A DNA stretch of 64,000 nucleotides from the NCBI GenBank assembly GCA_937890005.1, contig CALBZA010000004.1, forward strand, positions 62,001 to 126,000, written 5' to 3'. The stretch comes from an uncultured Verrucomicrobia subdivision 3 bacterium. GTDB taxonomy: Bacteria; Verrucomicrobiota; Verrucomicrobiia; Limisphaerales; DASXHY01. A model generated the notes under the pieces. It had not been told where the DNA came from. It did not search any database and saw nothing but the letters and a program-made list of their open reading frames with translations. This document shows positions 18,735-26,995 of this stretch, piece by piece (position 1 is the stretch's first letter; each line of letters starts with the position of its first letter). Made by a program: the position numbers and the translations under genes.

Positions 18735-20314
18735 GTTGCAACGCCTCCCGGCATGCGAAGCGGTGCGACAGCGGTGAAAAACAGGTATCGCTCCAAAAGT
18801 TCTCCGGCGACACAAAGCACGAATGCAGCAATCGCCACCGACGGGACGGGGATCAAAAGAAAGATTAACGGCATCGCAATCCCCCCTAGCACGCCGCAAC
18901 AGAAGCGCAGACGGGTTGCCAGTCCGAGTTCGTGTTCCATCAACAGTGCGGTTTTGTTGAGCGGCGTCAGGTTCGGAGTCTGTTCATCCACGAGATGCCG
19001 GAAGAGGGTTCGTTCGAAACTCAACTTCAGCGTGGCGATTCCAACAAGCGCGAACGCCAAAACCTGCACAACCTGGCCCGATACACCTTGCAGCGCATGA
19101 ATCAGGAACCCGCCGGCAATTCCCAACAGCGCCGTGGTTCCAACGAACTTTCCGAACGTTTGCGTCGCATTCCAAAACTCACGCCGCGTGTCCACATAGA
19201 TCATTGCAGAACAAACCACCGCACCGGCGCCCAGCAACGCTGCCGCAGCCTTGAACACGAATTGAAACGCACTCAGCTCCTCCCGCCAGAATGACAGCGC
19301 TGTCAGGACCGCGATCGGCACAAATGCGCCAAACGCTATGACTTCACGGCTGAACCAGGATTTCCGCCAACCGAGAAACGCGCGCCACGCTTTCATCGGC
19401 TTTCCGAGATGCAACGTCGCAACAATCAATCCGATCACGCCTGCTGACGCTGCGATCGTCGAAAGCCATTTCGATTGCCCGAACCACATCGCCGCAATAC
19501 TGGCGCCCACAGCCAGCTGGGTCAGCACGAGCATGAACACCAATGGCAGATGTGAATGCTCAGGCTTCACTCGGGCGTGGTCGCCCGGAAGCAATCGTTC
19601 CGGCAGGCGTTTGGCTGAAACGTATCGCGTTGTCGGCTTCGTGTAGTTCGAACTCGGCGCCGCAGGAAGCAGGTCGCTCGTGACCGAGCGCGCGACAACT
19701 TCCGCCTGGTCAACGATCGTGATTCGTATCGCTTCATGCGGACAGGCCTGAACACATGCGGGCGCTTCTCCAACGGCCAGCCGGTTCGCGCACATGTCGC
19801 ATTTGCGCACGATGCCGCGCGCCGCCGAATACTTCGGCACGTCGTACGGACATTTCATCACGCAGTACTGGCAGCCGATGCATTGATCATCGAGATGCCG
19901 GACGATTCCCGTCACCGGATCCTTCTCGTACGCCAGCACCGGACAACCATCAGCACAACCCGGTTCCACGCAATGATGGCAGGCCGTCGTGACCGTTTGC
20001 TGAAACGGCTGGCGCCAGTCGCTGCTGAACAGCAGTCCTGTGTCGCGCCACGCTTCGCCTTCATCCAATCCGTTCAGGCTATGACACGCGCTCACACACG
20101 CTTTGCAGCCGGAACATTTGTCGAGATTCACTTCAAACGCGTACTGCTGTCCGGCGCGAGGCTGCGCTGCGGGAATGAGTTCGCGATAATACTTCGCCTG
20201 GGCCGGAAGCAGATGCTGATCGTGCCTGCGCGAGAATCGTTCGACGGCAGTCAGCCGCTGCTGCTCTTCCAGCAGCTCATCGATCAGCGTCCGATTGCCA
20301 GGCGCAGCGGTCAT
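18731..20314 (-). CDS. DmsB-DmsC fusion: four-cluster ferredoxin joined to membrane anchor
   Basis: A 527-residue fusion. Residues 60-200 carry four cysteine motifs (CSGCKACVSAC, CHHCVEPGCADGC, CIGCQYCVMKC, CDMCANRL...CVQAC), the pattern of DmsB/NrfC-type electron-transfer subunits with four [4Fe-4S] clusters. From about residue 255 to the end there are about eight hydrophobic helices, resembling the DmsC quinol-oxidising anchor. DmsB and DmsC are usually separate proteins. Translation is coupled on both sides by ATGA overlaps, with nirA upstream and narB downstream. This suggests it feeds quinol electrons to NarB at the inner face of the membrane, in place of the ferredoxin or NADH used by classical assimilatory enzymes. 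The partner assignment is inferred from context. Confidence 0.8.
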   Translation of the reverse strand: MTAAPGNRTLIDELLEEQQRLTAVERFSRRHDQHLLPAQAKYYRELIPAAQPRAGQQYAFEVNLDKCSGCKACVSACHSLNGLDEGEAWRDTGLLFSSDWRQPFQQTVTTACHHCVEPGCADGCPVLAYEKDPVTGIVRHLDDQCIGCQYCVMKCPYDVPKYSAARGIVRKCDMCANRLAVGEAPACVQACPHEAIRITIVDQAEVVARSVTSDLLPAAPSSNYTKPTTRYVSAKRLPERLLPGDHARVKPEHSHLPLVFMLVLTQLAVGASIAAMWFGQSKWLSTIAASAGVIGLIVATLHLGKPMKAWRAFLGWRKSWFSREVIAFGAFVPIAVLTALSFWREELSAFQFVFKAAAALLGAGAVVCSAMIYVDTRREFWNATQTFGKFVGTTALLGIAGGFLIHALQGVSGQVVQVLAFALVGIATLKLSFERTLFRHLVDEQTPNLTPLNKTALLMEHELGLATRLRFCCGVLGGIAMPLIFLLIPVPSVAIAAFVLCVAGELLERYLFFTAVAPLRMPGGVAT

Positions 20315-22029
20315 GCGGGATTCGAGAAAAGCGTCTGCAACGCGTTGAGATCGTGACGTCCCGTGAATTCGCGGAAGGTCTCACCCGGATTCCGATGCTT
20401 CAGAAAGTTTTTCAGAATCTGCTCGATGGTATCGTTGAGCGAACTGGCACTGACGCCACTGAACAGTTGCCGTCCCACCGCGACGTGCGATCCAAACCCG
20501 CCGCCCACGAACACGTGGTAACCGTCCTCTCCCTTAACCTTCGTGCCGAGCAGTCCGATGTCGCCGATGTAATGTTGCGCGCAGGAGTTCGGGCAGCCGG
20601 TCAGGTGAATGTTGATCGGACGATCCAGGTGAAGCTTCTTCTCCAGATGTTTGATCAGATCAGCGGCATGTCCCTTCGTGTTCGCCTGCGCGAACTTGCA
20701 GTAGCTGTTTCCCGTGCAGGCGATCACGCCGCCCGCAATGTTCGACTGCCTCGTGTCGAAACCAATTTTCCGAAGCGCCTTTTCGACCGTTCCAACATAA
20801 GCGTCGGGAACGTTCGGGATGATCAGGTTCTGCCAGACGGTCAGGCGAATTTCGCCGGAACCGTAAAGGTCCGCGATTTCTGCGACGCGCAGCATCTGCT
20901 TCGGCGTGATCTGGCCGATCGGCATCGCAATGCCGACGTAATTCAGTCCCTTCTGCTTCTGCGGATAAACGCCGATGTGCGAGTGCGGAATTTTCTGACT
21001 GGCGTAATCGATCAGCTTTGGATCGAGCGGAACGCGCGGCAGTTTCTGTCCGAGCACTTTCTCTGTTTCTTCCAGGAACTGTTCGAGCGTCCATTTCTCC
21101 AAAAGGTGTTTGAGGCGGGCCTTCTTGCGATCGCCGCGATTTCCGTTGGCAATGTAAACCCGCACCATCGCCACAATCACCTTGTTCAATTCAGCGGGTC
21201 TGATCTGAACGCCGATGTCGCGCGCGAATGTTTTGTGTCCCGTCGCGCCGCCCACAGCGATGCGAAAGAAAACCTCATCCCCAACCTTCACCGCCTTTGC
21301 ACCAATGTCGTTCGTGTCTTCGACAGTGCCAATCAACCCGCCGCCGTCGTAGGCGATGTTGAACTTGCGTGGCAGATCGTAGAACGAGCGATCGTTGATG
21401 ATGATCTGCGCCAGCTCCTGACAAAGCGGCATCACATCGATCAGCTCAACGGGATCGACGCCCGCCGTTGGATTCGCGGTGATGTTGCGAATGTTGTCCG
21501 CGCCCGAACCGCGCGTGTGCAGTCCGACGCTCTGCACGCGGCGCAGAAACTCCGGGCAATCCTTCGGTTGGATCAACCGCATCTGAAAGTTTGCGCGCGT
21601 CGTGATCTGCACGTAGCCGCTGGTGAGTTCCTTTGCGATGCTCGCCAGCTCACGCAGCTGAAACGTCGTCAGCTTTCCGCCCGGGATGCGCAGGCGGGAC
21701 ATGAACGCCTCTTTGTTTGGTGTGAGGAAGAACAGTCCGTTCCATTTGAACCGGAAGATTTCCTCCTTGTCCGGCGCCCTGTTGTTGATTGCGTTCTCGA
21801 CGATCTGCGAATAGGCATCGAGCGGATGCAACTCACGCTTTACGCGTTCTTCGAAAATCAGGTCATCGAGACTCGCGGACTTCGCGCTCGTCGCCGCGGG
21901 CGTTGCGACATCAGCGAACGTGAAACCGCTTGCTGCGATTCCCGCGAAGTAACCGGTGAGATATTGCCGCTGTTCATCCGTCAGCGGCACGCCATTCACA
22001 TGTTCGATGGGTAAAAGGGATGTGCTCAT
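20311..22029 (-). CDS. nirA: Ferredoxin-type nitrite reductase (siroheme, 4Fe-4S)
   Basis: A 572-residue NirA/sulfite-reductase-family enzyme that reduces nitrite to ammonium with six electrons. The siroheme/[4Fe-4S] ligands are visible as C-x5-C (CTGNSYC, about 438 and 444) and C-x3-C (GCPNSC, about 479 and 483). Two ferredoxin-like NiR/SiR half-domains are recognisable (FMSRLRIPGGKLT, TTRANFQMRLIQ). Nitrite rather than sulfite is chosen from the narB/nrt context. The N-terminus (LTDEQRQYLTGYFAGIA) resembles that of the nearby CysJ-like flavoprotein. I start at MSTSLLPIEHV, which follows the leader motif TTCAACCCC. The next gene overlaps by ATGA. The upstream flavoprotein gene is separated from it by a transposase element. 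Confidence 0.87.
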   Translation of the reverse strand: MSTSLLPIEHVNGVPLTDEQRQYLTGYFAGIAASGFTFADVATPAATSAKSASLDDLIFEERVKRELHPLDAYSQIVENAINNRAPDKEEIFRFKWNGLFFLTPNKEAFMSRLRIPGGKLTTFQLRELASIAKELTSGYVQITTRANFQMRLIQPKDCPEFLRRVQSVGLHTRGSGADNIRNITANPTAGVDPVELIDVMPLCQELAQIIINDRSFYDLPRKFNIAYDGGGLIGTVEDTNDIGAKAVKVGDEVFFRIAVGGATGHKTFARDIGVQIRPAELNKVIVAMVRVYIANGNRGDRKKARLKHLLEKWTLEQFLEETEKVLGQKLPRVPLDPKLIDYASQKIPHSHIGVYPQKQKGLNYVGIAMPIGQITPKQMLRVAEIADLYGSGEIRLTVWQNLIIPNVPDAYVGTVEKALRKIGFDTRQSNIAGGVIACTGNSYCKFAQANTKGHAADLIKHLEKKLHLDRPINIHLTGCPNSCAQHYIGDIGLLGTKVKGEDGYHVFVGGGFGSHVAVGRQLFSGVSASSLNDTIEQILKNFLKHRNPGETFREFTGRHDLNALQTLFSNPA

Positions 22030-22050
22030 GCGGGATTGGGGTTGAAACTG
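22012..22050 (-). promoter_or_regulatory. TTCAACCCC leader motif before nirA
   Basis: On the minus strand, TTCAACCCCAATCCCGC directly precedes the nirA ATG at 22029. Close relatives precede the porin, nrtA and Gfo/Idh genes at the same distance. No Shine-Dalgarno sequence is present at this start, so the motif may help to fix initiation. Confidence 0.35.
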
Positions 22051-22070
22051 AACTGCTTTTTGCAACGCAC

Positions 22071-22125
22071 AGCTCCGAAGGAGCGCCAGCCGGTAGCCAC
22101 GGGTGAAGCGCAGCGGAACCCGTGG
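22071..22125 (+). repeat. Left inverted arm of the Y1-transposase element
   Basis: A 55-bp arm with two hairpins: GCTCC-GAA-GGAGC, and CCACGGGT/ACCCGTGG with a 13-nt loop. It matches the reverse complement of 22680-22734 at 52 of 55 positions. The two-hairpin layout is typical of REP sequences mobilised by Y1 transposases. Confidence 0.8.
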
Positions 22126-22181
22126 AACCCGATCGAAAATTCCTGTTCCGCCCCAACGGGGCGGCGGAATAATCTCCCGTC

Positions 22182-22634
22182 ATGGCGGGGACATTTCACA
22201 ATCTCAAGCTGCACCTTGTTTTCAGCACCAAACATCGGGAGCCATGGCTGAAGCCCGACATTCGAAACCGGGTTCACGATTACCTGGGAGGAATCATCCG
22301 AAACGAACGAGGAACAGTTCTCACCATCGGCGGCGTTGCCGATCACGTTCACATTCTGTTCGGATGGAGAACTGACGAAGCGATCTCCACGCTGGTTCGA
22401 AACCTCAAGGCTAATTCGTCGAAATGGATTCACGAGACGTTTCCCGGCATGAAGGGATTCGCGTGGCAGGAAGGTTACAGCGTTTTCTCCGTGAGCCAGT
22501 CGCAGGTGAAGTTCGTTCGGAACTACATCCTGCAACAGGAAGAACATCATCGAATCAAATCGTTTCGAGAGGAACTCCTGGCGTTTCTTCGAGCCCACGA
22601 AGTTTCTTTCGAGGAACGATATGTTTTTGACTGA
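22182..22634 (+). CDS. tnpA: Y1 (HUH) transposase, IS200/IS605 TnpA or REP-associated type
   Basis: A 150-residue single-strand DNA transposase. The metal-binding HUH pair is His55 and His57 in DHVHILF. The nucleophilic tyrosine is probably Tyr115 in VRNYILQQEEHH. The N-terminal strand (HLVFSTKHREP) is typical of the family. Length and motifs look complete, so it may still be active. It lies between two 55-bp inverted REP-like arms within a 664-bp unit, which favours a RAYT-type role in REP mobilisation, although the length also fits IS200 TnpA. It is on the strand opposite to nirA and the flavoprotein gene. Confidence 0.88.
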   Translation: MAGTFHNLKLHLVFSTKHREPWLKPDIRNRVHDYLGGIIRNERGTVLTIGGVADHVHILFGWRTDEAISTLVRNLKANSSKWIHETFPGMKGFAWQEGYSVFSVSQSQVKFVRNYILQQEEHHRIKSFREELLAFLRAHEVSFEERYVFD

Positions 22635-22679
22635 GGTTCCGTCGCTCCTTCGGGGCGAATGATCCTTTCTCCTCCGGTC

Positions 22680-22734
22680 CCACGGGCTGCGCTGCGCTTC
22701 ACCCGTGGCTACCGGCTCGCGCTCCTTCGGAGCT
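22680..22734 (-). repeat. Right inverted arm of the Y1-transposase element
   Basis: An inverted copy of 22071-22125, differing at three positions. It keeps both hairpins (CCACGGG/CCCGTGG and GCTCC/GGAGC with loop GAA). It ends 42 bp from the stop codon of the CysJ-like gene. Confidence 0.8.
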
Positions 22735-22776
22735 TTCGAAACCATCAAATTGTCGGCTCTTTCTCTCACAACTTCA

Positions 22777-24564
22777 TCAATACACGTCGCGTTGATAACG
22801 CTTCTCCGACTTCATCTTCGCGACATACGCTTTTGCGTCGTCGGGACTCTTGCCGCCGATCTTTTCGATCACCTGATGCAGCGCGGCATCGACATCCTTC
22901 GCCATGCGCGATGCGTCGCCGCAGACGTAGAAGTGACCGCCCTCTTCGAGCCAGCCATACAGTTCCCGCGCGTTCTCGAGCATCCGGTTCTGCACGTAAA
23001 TCTTCTCCGCCTGATCCCGCGAGAACGCGAGGTCGAGCCGCGTGAGATGTCCCTCCTTCTGCCAGCAGGTCACTTCGTTCTCATAAAGGAAATCGGTGTC
23101 ACGCTTCTGATCGCCGAAGAACAACCAGTTCCTGCCTTTCGCACCGGTCGCTTTGCGTTCTTCGAGAAAGGCCCGAAACGGTGCGATGCCGGTGCCCGGC
23201 CCGACCATGATCATCGGGGCATCAGTGTTAGCCGGCGGTTTGAAACCGTGTGAAGGCTGGACGAACACTTTCACGAAGTCCGCATCGCCAACGCGATCGG
23301 CAAGGAACGTCGAAGCAACGCCTTTGCGCGCGCGACCATGCGCCTCGTAACGAACCGCGCCCACCGTCAAATGCACTTCGCCGGGGTGCGCTTTGGGGCT
23401 GGATGAAATGCTGTAGAGACGCGGTGCGAGTTTTTTCAGCAGCTTCACGAAATCCAGGGCCGGCATCGGTTCGGCAAGCAGCAGCAGCAGATCGATCACG
23501 CCGCGGCCGTAAAGCCATTTCCGCATCTCCTCCCGTTTTTCCTGCGCGAGCAGCGCGGCCAGTCCACTCGCCGGCGCCGCGTTGGCGATTGTCGCAAACA
23601 GCTCCTGCGACGGCTTGGTGATGTCGAAATGCCTCAGAAGCGCTTCATGAAGCGGCACGGTGGCGTCACCGACTTTCACCGGCTCGTCCGGTTTGGCCTT
23701 GAGCGCGCCGATGATTTCTTCAACGAGCGCCGGACAGTTCATCGGAATCACACCCAGCGCGTCGCCCGCGTCGTAGCTCAAACCGCTTCCATCGAGACTG
23801 ATTTCGTAATGGCGCACTTCCTTGCTGGAACCGGGCTTGTTCAAGCACAGGTTTCTCAGTAATCGCGCGGGAAACGGATTCGATTTTCCGAATCCTTTCA
23901 TTGCGGTCGTCGCATGTCCGTTGGAGGAAGGTTTTGAAACGGGTGCGAGTTCACTCACCGTTCCCGCAGCGGACGCATCGTCCACTTTGAGATTCTGCCA
24001 AAGCGATTCGATCCAGGCGTTCGCAGTGGCTTCGTAATCCACGTCGCATTCACCACGAGGAACAATTGGTTTTGCGCCCAGTGCAAGAAGTCGTGCTTCG
24101 AACTTCTTCGATGCGCCGCAGAAGTCGGAGTAGTTCCGGTCGCCGAGCCCCAGAACTGCAAACTCAAGTTTTTCCAGTCGCGGAGCGGTCTCGGACTTGA
24201 TCCAGTTCCAGAAGTCCACCGCGTTGTCCGGCGGCTCGCCATCGCCCCAGGTGCTCGAGATGATCACCGCGCGACCGCCTGCCGGAAGATTCGCCTGTTC
24301 ATAATCGTTCAACGACAACACGCGCGGCGCGAACCCGCGTTTTTCTGCATCCTTCGCGAGTTTTTTGGCAAGGCCTTCCGCCGTTCCGGTCTGGCTGCCG
24401 AAAAGAATCACCAGCGGAATCTTCCGTCTCGCTGAAGGCGCCGAAGTCTCGCCCGAACCGGCCACTGCCATGCGCGCGAAGTAACCGGCCAGAAAGCCGT
24501 TCAACCAAAGCCGTTGCTCGACATTGAAAGGCGCATTCTCGGGAATGATCGGCAGTTGGTTCAT
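22777..24564 (-). CDS. CysJ-like NADPH flavoprotein reductase
   Basis: A 595-residue diflavin reductase of the CysJ/cytochrome P450 reductase type. An FMN-binding flavodoxin domain (about 48-190: FGSQTGTAEGLAKKLA, STWGDGEPPDNA, LGLGDRNYSDFC) is followed by an FAD domain with RLYSISSSP and GVASTFL. The NADP-binding domain ends the protein (MVGPGTGIAPFRAFLEER, FFGDQKRDTDF, YVCGDASRMAKDVD). It carries electrons from NADPH through FAD and FMN to a hemoprotein. Beside nirA it is likely to be the nitrite reductase electron donor, although CysJ normally serves sulfite reductase. Its N-terminus (FNVEQRLWLNGFLAGYFAR) resembles the N-terminus of NirA. A candidate sigma-54 box lies 135 bp upstream. Confidence 0.87.
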   Translation of the reverse strand: MNQLPIIPENAPFNVEQRLWLNGFLAGYFARMAVAGSGETSAPSARRKIPLVILFGSQTGTAEGLAKKLAKDAEKRGFAPRVLSLNDYEQANLPAGGRAVIISSTWGDGEPPDNAVDFWNWIKSETAPRLEKLEFAVLGLGDRNYSDFCGASKKFEARLLALGAKPIVPRGECDVDYEATANAWIESLWQNLKVDDASAAGTVSELAPVSKPSSNGHATTAMKGFGKSNPFPARLLRNLCLNKPGSSKEVRHYEISLDGSGLSYDAGDALGVIPMNCPALVEEIIGALKAKPDEPVKVGDATVPLHEALLRHFDITKPSQELFATIANAAPASGLAALLAQEKREEMRKWLYGRGVIDLLLLLAEPMPALDFVKLLKKLAPRLYSISSSPKAHPGEVHLTVGAVRYEAHGRARKGVASTFLADRVGDADFVKVFVQPSHGFKPPANTDAPMIMVGPGTGIAPFRAFLEERKATGAKGRNWLFFGDQKRDTDFLYENEVTCWQKEGHLTRLDLAFSRDQAEKIYVQNRMLENARELYGWLEEGGHFYVCGDASRMAKDVDAALHQVIEKIGGKSPDDAKAYVAKMKSEKRYQRDVY

Positions 24565-24698
24565 TTCGACAGCTTGTTGAAAAGGAACGGACCGTTCTCG
24601 TGCGACACGCGACGCAAGGACGCGTCCCCAAACACCGGTCGGGCCTTAAACCCAAATTCTGACCGTTCCAAATCCGATAGCTTCATCGCCCTCCTTCA

Positions 24699-24714
24699 AG
24701 CTCCCTGTGTGCCA
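24699..24714 (-). promoter_or_regulatory. Candidate sigma-54 promoter of the flavoprotein gene
   Basis: On the minus strand, TGGCACACAGGGAGCT keeps the -24 TGGCAC and the -12 GC with exactly ten bases between GG and GC. The TT of the -12 element is replaced by GA. It lies 135 bp before the start at 24564. Nitrogen assimilation genes are often sigma-54 dependent, which gives some support. Confidence 0.4.
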
Positions 24715-25008
24715 CGAGGACCCGTGAGCCCACTTCATAGTTCTCATGGAAGCTATGAGCCAACGACATGATTCAGCGGACATCGCCGTGGGACGCGTAG
24801 TGCGTGTGGCGAGATCGATTGGTTGTGCTTTCCGAAGAATCTGCGCCCGGGATCGGGTGGAGAATTTCTCACTGCTCTCTTTTGACCAGCTTGTTCAAAA
24901 GAGACGTTGTCACAGGAGGGAACGAAGGTAACAAAGGACTCAATCCAACGACGCTCTCCCGCCCTTGAGGCACAGGAAGGCACATCGCAAACCCCAAGCG
25001 TCACAACC

Positions 25009-25045
25009 AAAAAAACCGAGACCAGGTCGCGCGCCTGATCTCGGT
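25009..25045 (-). terminator. Rho-independent terminator of the porin gene
   Basis: On the minus strand, ACCGAGATCAGG pairs with CCTGGTCTCGGT (one G-U or mismatch) around a short loop and is followed by seven T. It lies 58 bp after the porin stop codon and separates that gene from the flavoprotein gene. Confidence 0.85.
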
Positions 25046-25102
25046 CCAACCTCGACTCTGAACCTCTTTGTTCCTTTCGTTCCCTTCTGTCAAACCTTCC
25101 AG

Positions 25103-26599
25103 TTAGAACCGAATAACCGTCTGGAAATAGAACCAGTCCGCATCGGCGGAACCGCCGACATTCGCCCAGGTGGAATCGATGTAATCGCCCGTGAAGAAAT
25201 GGCCATAACCGGCTTCGAGACTCGCGAACTTCGTCAGCGCGTATCCAACGATCACATCCAGCTCGGTCCCGACAAAGCTGTCGTAGGATGAATTGCGTCC
25301 GAAGCCATTCGGATTGGCACCGGCCCCGCGTGCGACGCCACCCGCGTTGTAAAGATTGTCGTGCGTGTCAGCGAGCCAGAACGCATGACCTTCGATTGCG
25401 ATAGAAAGGCGCGGCGTTGGTTTGATGGTGAAGATGGCGCGGACGTCGTGAAGGTTCTGCCACGAGAAGAAATCCATGTAGCCATAGAACTTGTGGTTCG
25501 TTGGGTAAAGGTTGTCGAACGTCTCGTGCTTGTTGTCGTTCGGATCGCTGTCGCCAGAACCGAACGCATACTCCAACGCAAGCCGCGGCTTTCCGAACGC
25601 TTCCGCAAAGGTGTAACCCACGTTCGCCATGAACGCGTACGCCTCGTGATCAATCCGTTCGCTCGCGAGCGATTGCCGCCAGTTGCCCAACTGATACGCG
25701 CCTTCAATCGTGTAGTCGAAATTCCCGAGTTCACCCGGAATCGATTTGAACCGCGCACCAAGCGTGTAAATGTCTCGCGCGACGGGCGCCGCAGTCTGGA
25801 ACGGCAGCACCGCGCCCGGATTGGCCGTCGCCACTCCGATGCCTTCATTGCGCGCGAAAAAGTAAACCTCAGCCGTGTTCTTCGGAATCTGTTTTGTGGA
25901 AATGTGCAGACCTGAGAACAGGCTGTAGTCATTCCACATGTTGAAGTTGTTGTCATCGGGCAGAACGATCTTGCTCGTGAACGCCTCGGCTGCGAACCAC
26001 GGCGTCTGCGCGCGCACTTTCACGGCGTCAAAGACTCGTCCGATGTTGTTCCAGGCAAACGCGCCGACCAGCCGTTCATCGCCATAACTCAATTCCTGCC
26101 GGCCGACCTTGAGCGAGATCGGAAACTCCTTGTGATTGCCCAGCGTGACATATGCCTGATGAAGATCGACGACGCCGTCCGACTCGGGTCCTGCGCCGGG
26201 CCCCGGCACAGTGCCCGCGCCGGTCGTACTGCGTTTGTCGCCGGTGGTTGAACTGCTCCGGCCTTCAATGAAGGCGCTCCACCATTTGTCGGTGTAGGAA
26301 ATGCGCGCGAGCACTTTGTCGCTGAAATAGCTGTTGTCATTCAATCCGTTCGCCGCGGTGACATCGCGAAAATCGTTCGCCGGCGGAACGCCGAGTCCGT
26401 TCTCCTTGATTTCATAGCGAAGCCGCACGGAACCGCCGATGTCCCATGCGCTCAGGTAGGGATCTTTTTTGCGGAGGTAATCGTTGATGAATCCCGGGAA
26501 TGGTGCTGGCGGTGGCGGCGGGGTGTACTGGCCGTACACCTGATGAATCGCGGCGAGCACGATTGCGCCGGTCACAAGAGCCGATTGAGTTGTCTTCAT
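25103..26599 (-). CDS. Alginate-export-type outer membrane porin
   Basis: A 498-residue outer membrane beta-barrel. A signal peptide (MKTTQSALVTGAIVLAA, cleavage near VYGQY) is followed by a proline-rich segment (TPPPPPAPFPG), then alternating beta strands throughout: SVRLRYEIKENG, KVGRQELSYGDERLVGAF, YTIEGAYQLGNW. The protein ends in VIRF with the C-terminal aromatic typical of BAM substrates. GRQELSYGDERLVG is characteristic of the alginate_exp family. Its position between mobA and the nitrite-reducing genes suggests a nitrate/nitrite channel, not alginate export, but this is inference. The start follows the leader motif TTCAAACCC, and a sigma-54-like box lies 109 bp upstream. Confidence 0.83.
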   Translation of the reverse strand: MKTTQSALVTGAIVLAAIHQVYGQYTPPPPPAPFPGFINDYLRKKDPYLSAWDIGGSVRLRYEIKENGLGVPPANDFRDVTAANGLNDNSYFSDKVLARISYTDKWWSAFIEGRSSSTTGDKRSTTGAGTVPGPGAGPESDGVVDLHQAYVTLGNHKEFPISLKVGRQELSYGDERLVGAFAWNNIGRVFDAVKVRAQTPWFAAEAFTSKIVLPDDNNFNMWNDYSLFSGLHISTKQIPKNTAEVYFFARNEGIGVATANPGAVLPFQTAAPVARDIYTLGARFKSIPGELGNFDYTIEGAYQLGNWRQSLASERIDHEAYAFMANVGYTFAEAFGKPRLALEYAFGSGDSDPNDNKHETFDNLYPTNHKFYGYMDFFSWQNLHDVRAIFTIKPTPRLSIAIEGHAFWLADTHDNLYNAGGVARGAGANPNGFGRNSSYDSFVGTELDVIVGYALTKFASLEAGYGHFFTGDYIDSTWANVGGSADADWFYFQTVIRF

Positions 26600-26995
26600 G
26601 CGTGATGGGTTTGAATCAGTTTCTGAGTTTGGTCATTGATCTGGGTCAAGGCTCCGAAATCGTTCTTCCGCCCGCCCATTGCGAAACGGATTATTGGAAA
26701 CAACTCCAGCGCCGCTTATGCCACCACTCCATTCCGCGCCGATGCGCCCGCCGCGGAATTGCGATTGAAACCATGAAGCCGCTTCATAAGCGTTGAAAAG
26801 TCCTGACGCACAATGGGACAAAAACCTGAGTTCCGGAAACGGCTCGCTCCGCTCGACGAGCCGGAGCTGCTCCGCCTGCGCACTTTGATTCGCTCATGCC
26901 TCCTTCGAAAAAGCAACCTCGCTGTTACGTTTTACACAGCCTGTGCAAAACCGAATGCAAAACCATCACCACTCGCGAGACCGAAGCACGCGTGA
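26600..26995. other. 396-bp intergenic region before the porin gene
   Basis: No gene is seen between mobA and the porin gene, both on the minus strand. It holds the TTCAAACCC leader motif directly before the porin ATG and a possible sigma-54 box at 26708-26723. The porin probably has its own promoter here. Confidence 0.5.
26708..26723 (-). promoter_or_regulatory. Weak candidate sigma-54 promoter of the porin gene
   Basis: On the minus strand, TGGCATAAGCGGCGCT has TGGCA and GC with the exact GG-N10-GC spacing. It lacks the -12 TT and the final C of TGGCAC. Its distance to the start codon (109 bp) is similar to that of the flavoprotein candidate. Confidence 0.3.

Larger units (their letters stand above)
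22071..22734 (+). mobile_element. REP-bounded IS200/IS605-like element in the nitrate region
   Basis: A 664-bp unit made of two near-identical 55-bp inverted arms and a complete Y1 transposase gene on the plus strand. It sits between the CysJ-like gene and nirA, against the direction of transcription of both. A further GC-rich palindrome (CCGCCCCAACGGGGCGG) lies inside the left end. Autonomous IS200/IS605 elements have subterminal hairpins rather than long inverted repeats, so this looks more like a REP-associated (RAYT-type) unit. Confidence 0.75.
24565..25102. other. 538-bp intergenic region with terminator and candidate promoter
   Basis: No gene is seen. It holds the porin transcription terminator (25009-25045), a sigma-54-like box for the flavoprotein gene (24699-24714) and an imperfect dyad at 24735-24758 (TCATAG-TTC ... 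GAA-G-CTATGA) just upstream of that box. Confidence 0.5.

Noticed and set aside
20353..22014. A 553-codon open frame on the plus strand
   Set aside because: It is antisense to nirA, which has all siroheme/iron-sulfur ligands.
22026..22769. A 247-codon minus-strand frame across the transposase element
   Set aside because: It reads through both REP arms and the antisense of the HUH transposase; repeated peptide text comes only from the arms.
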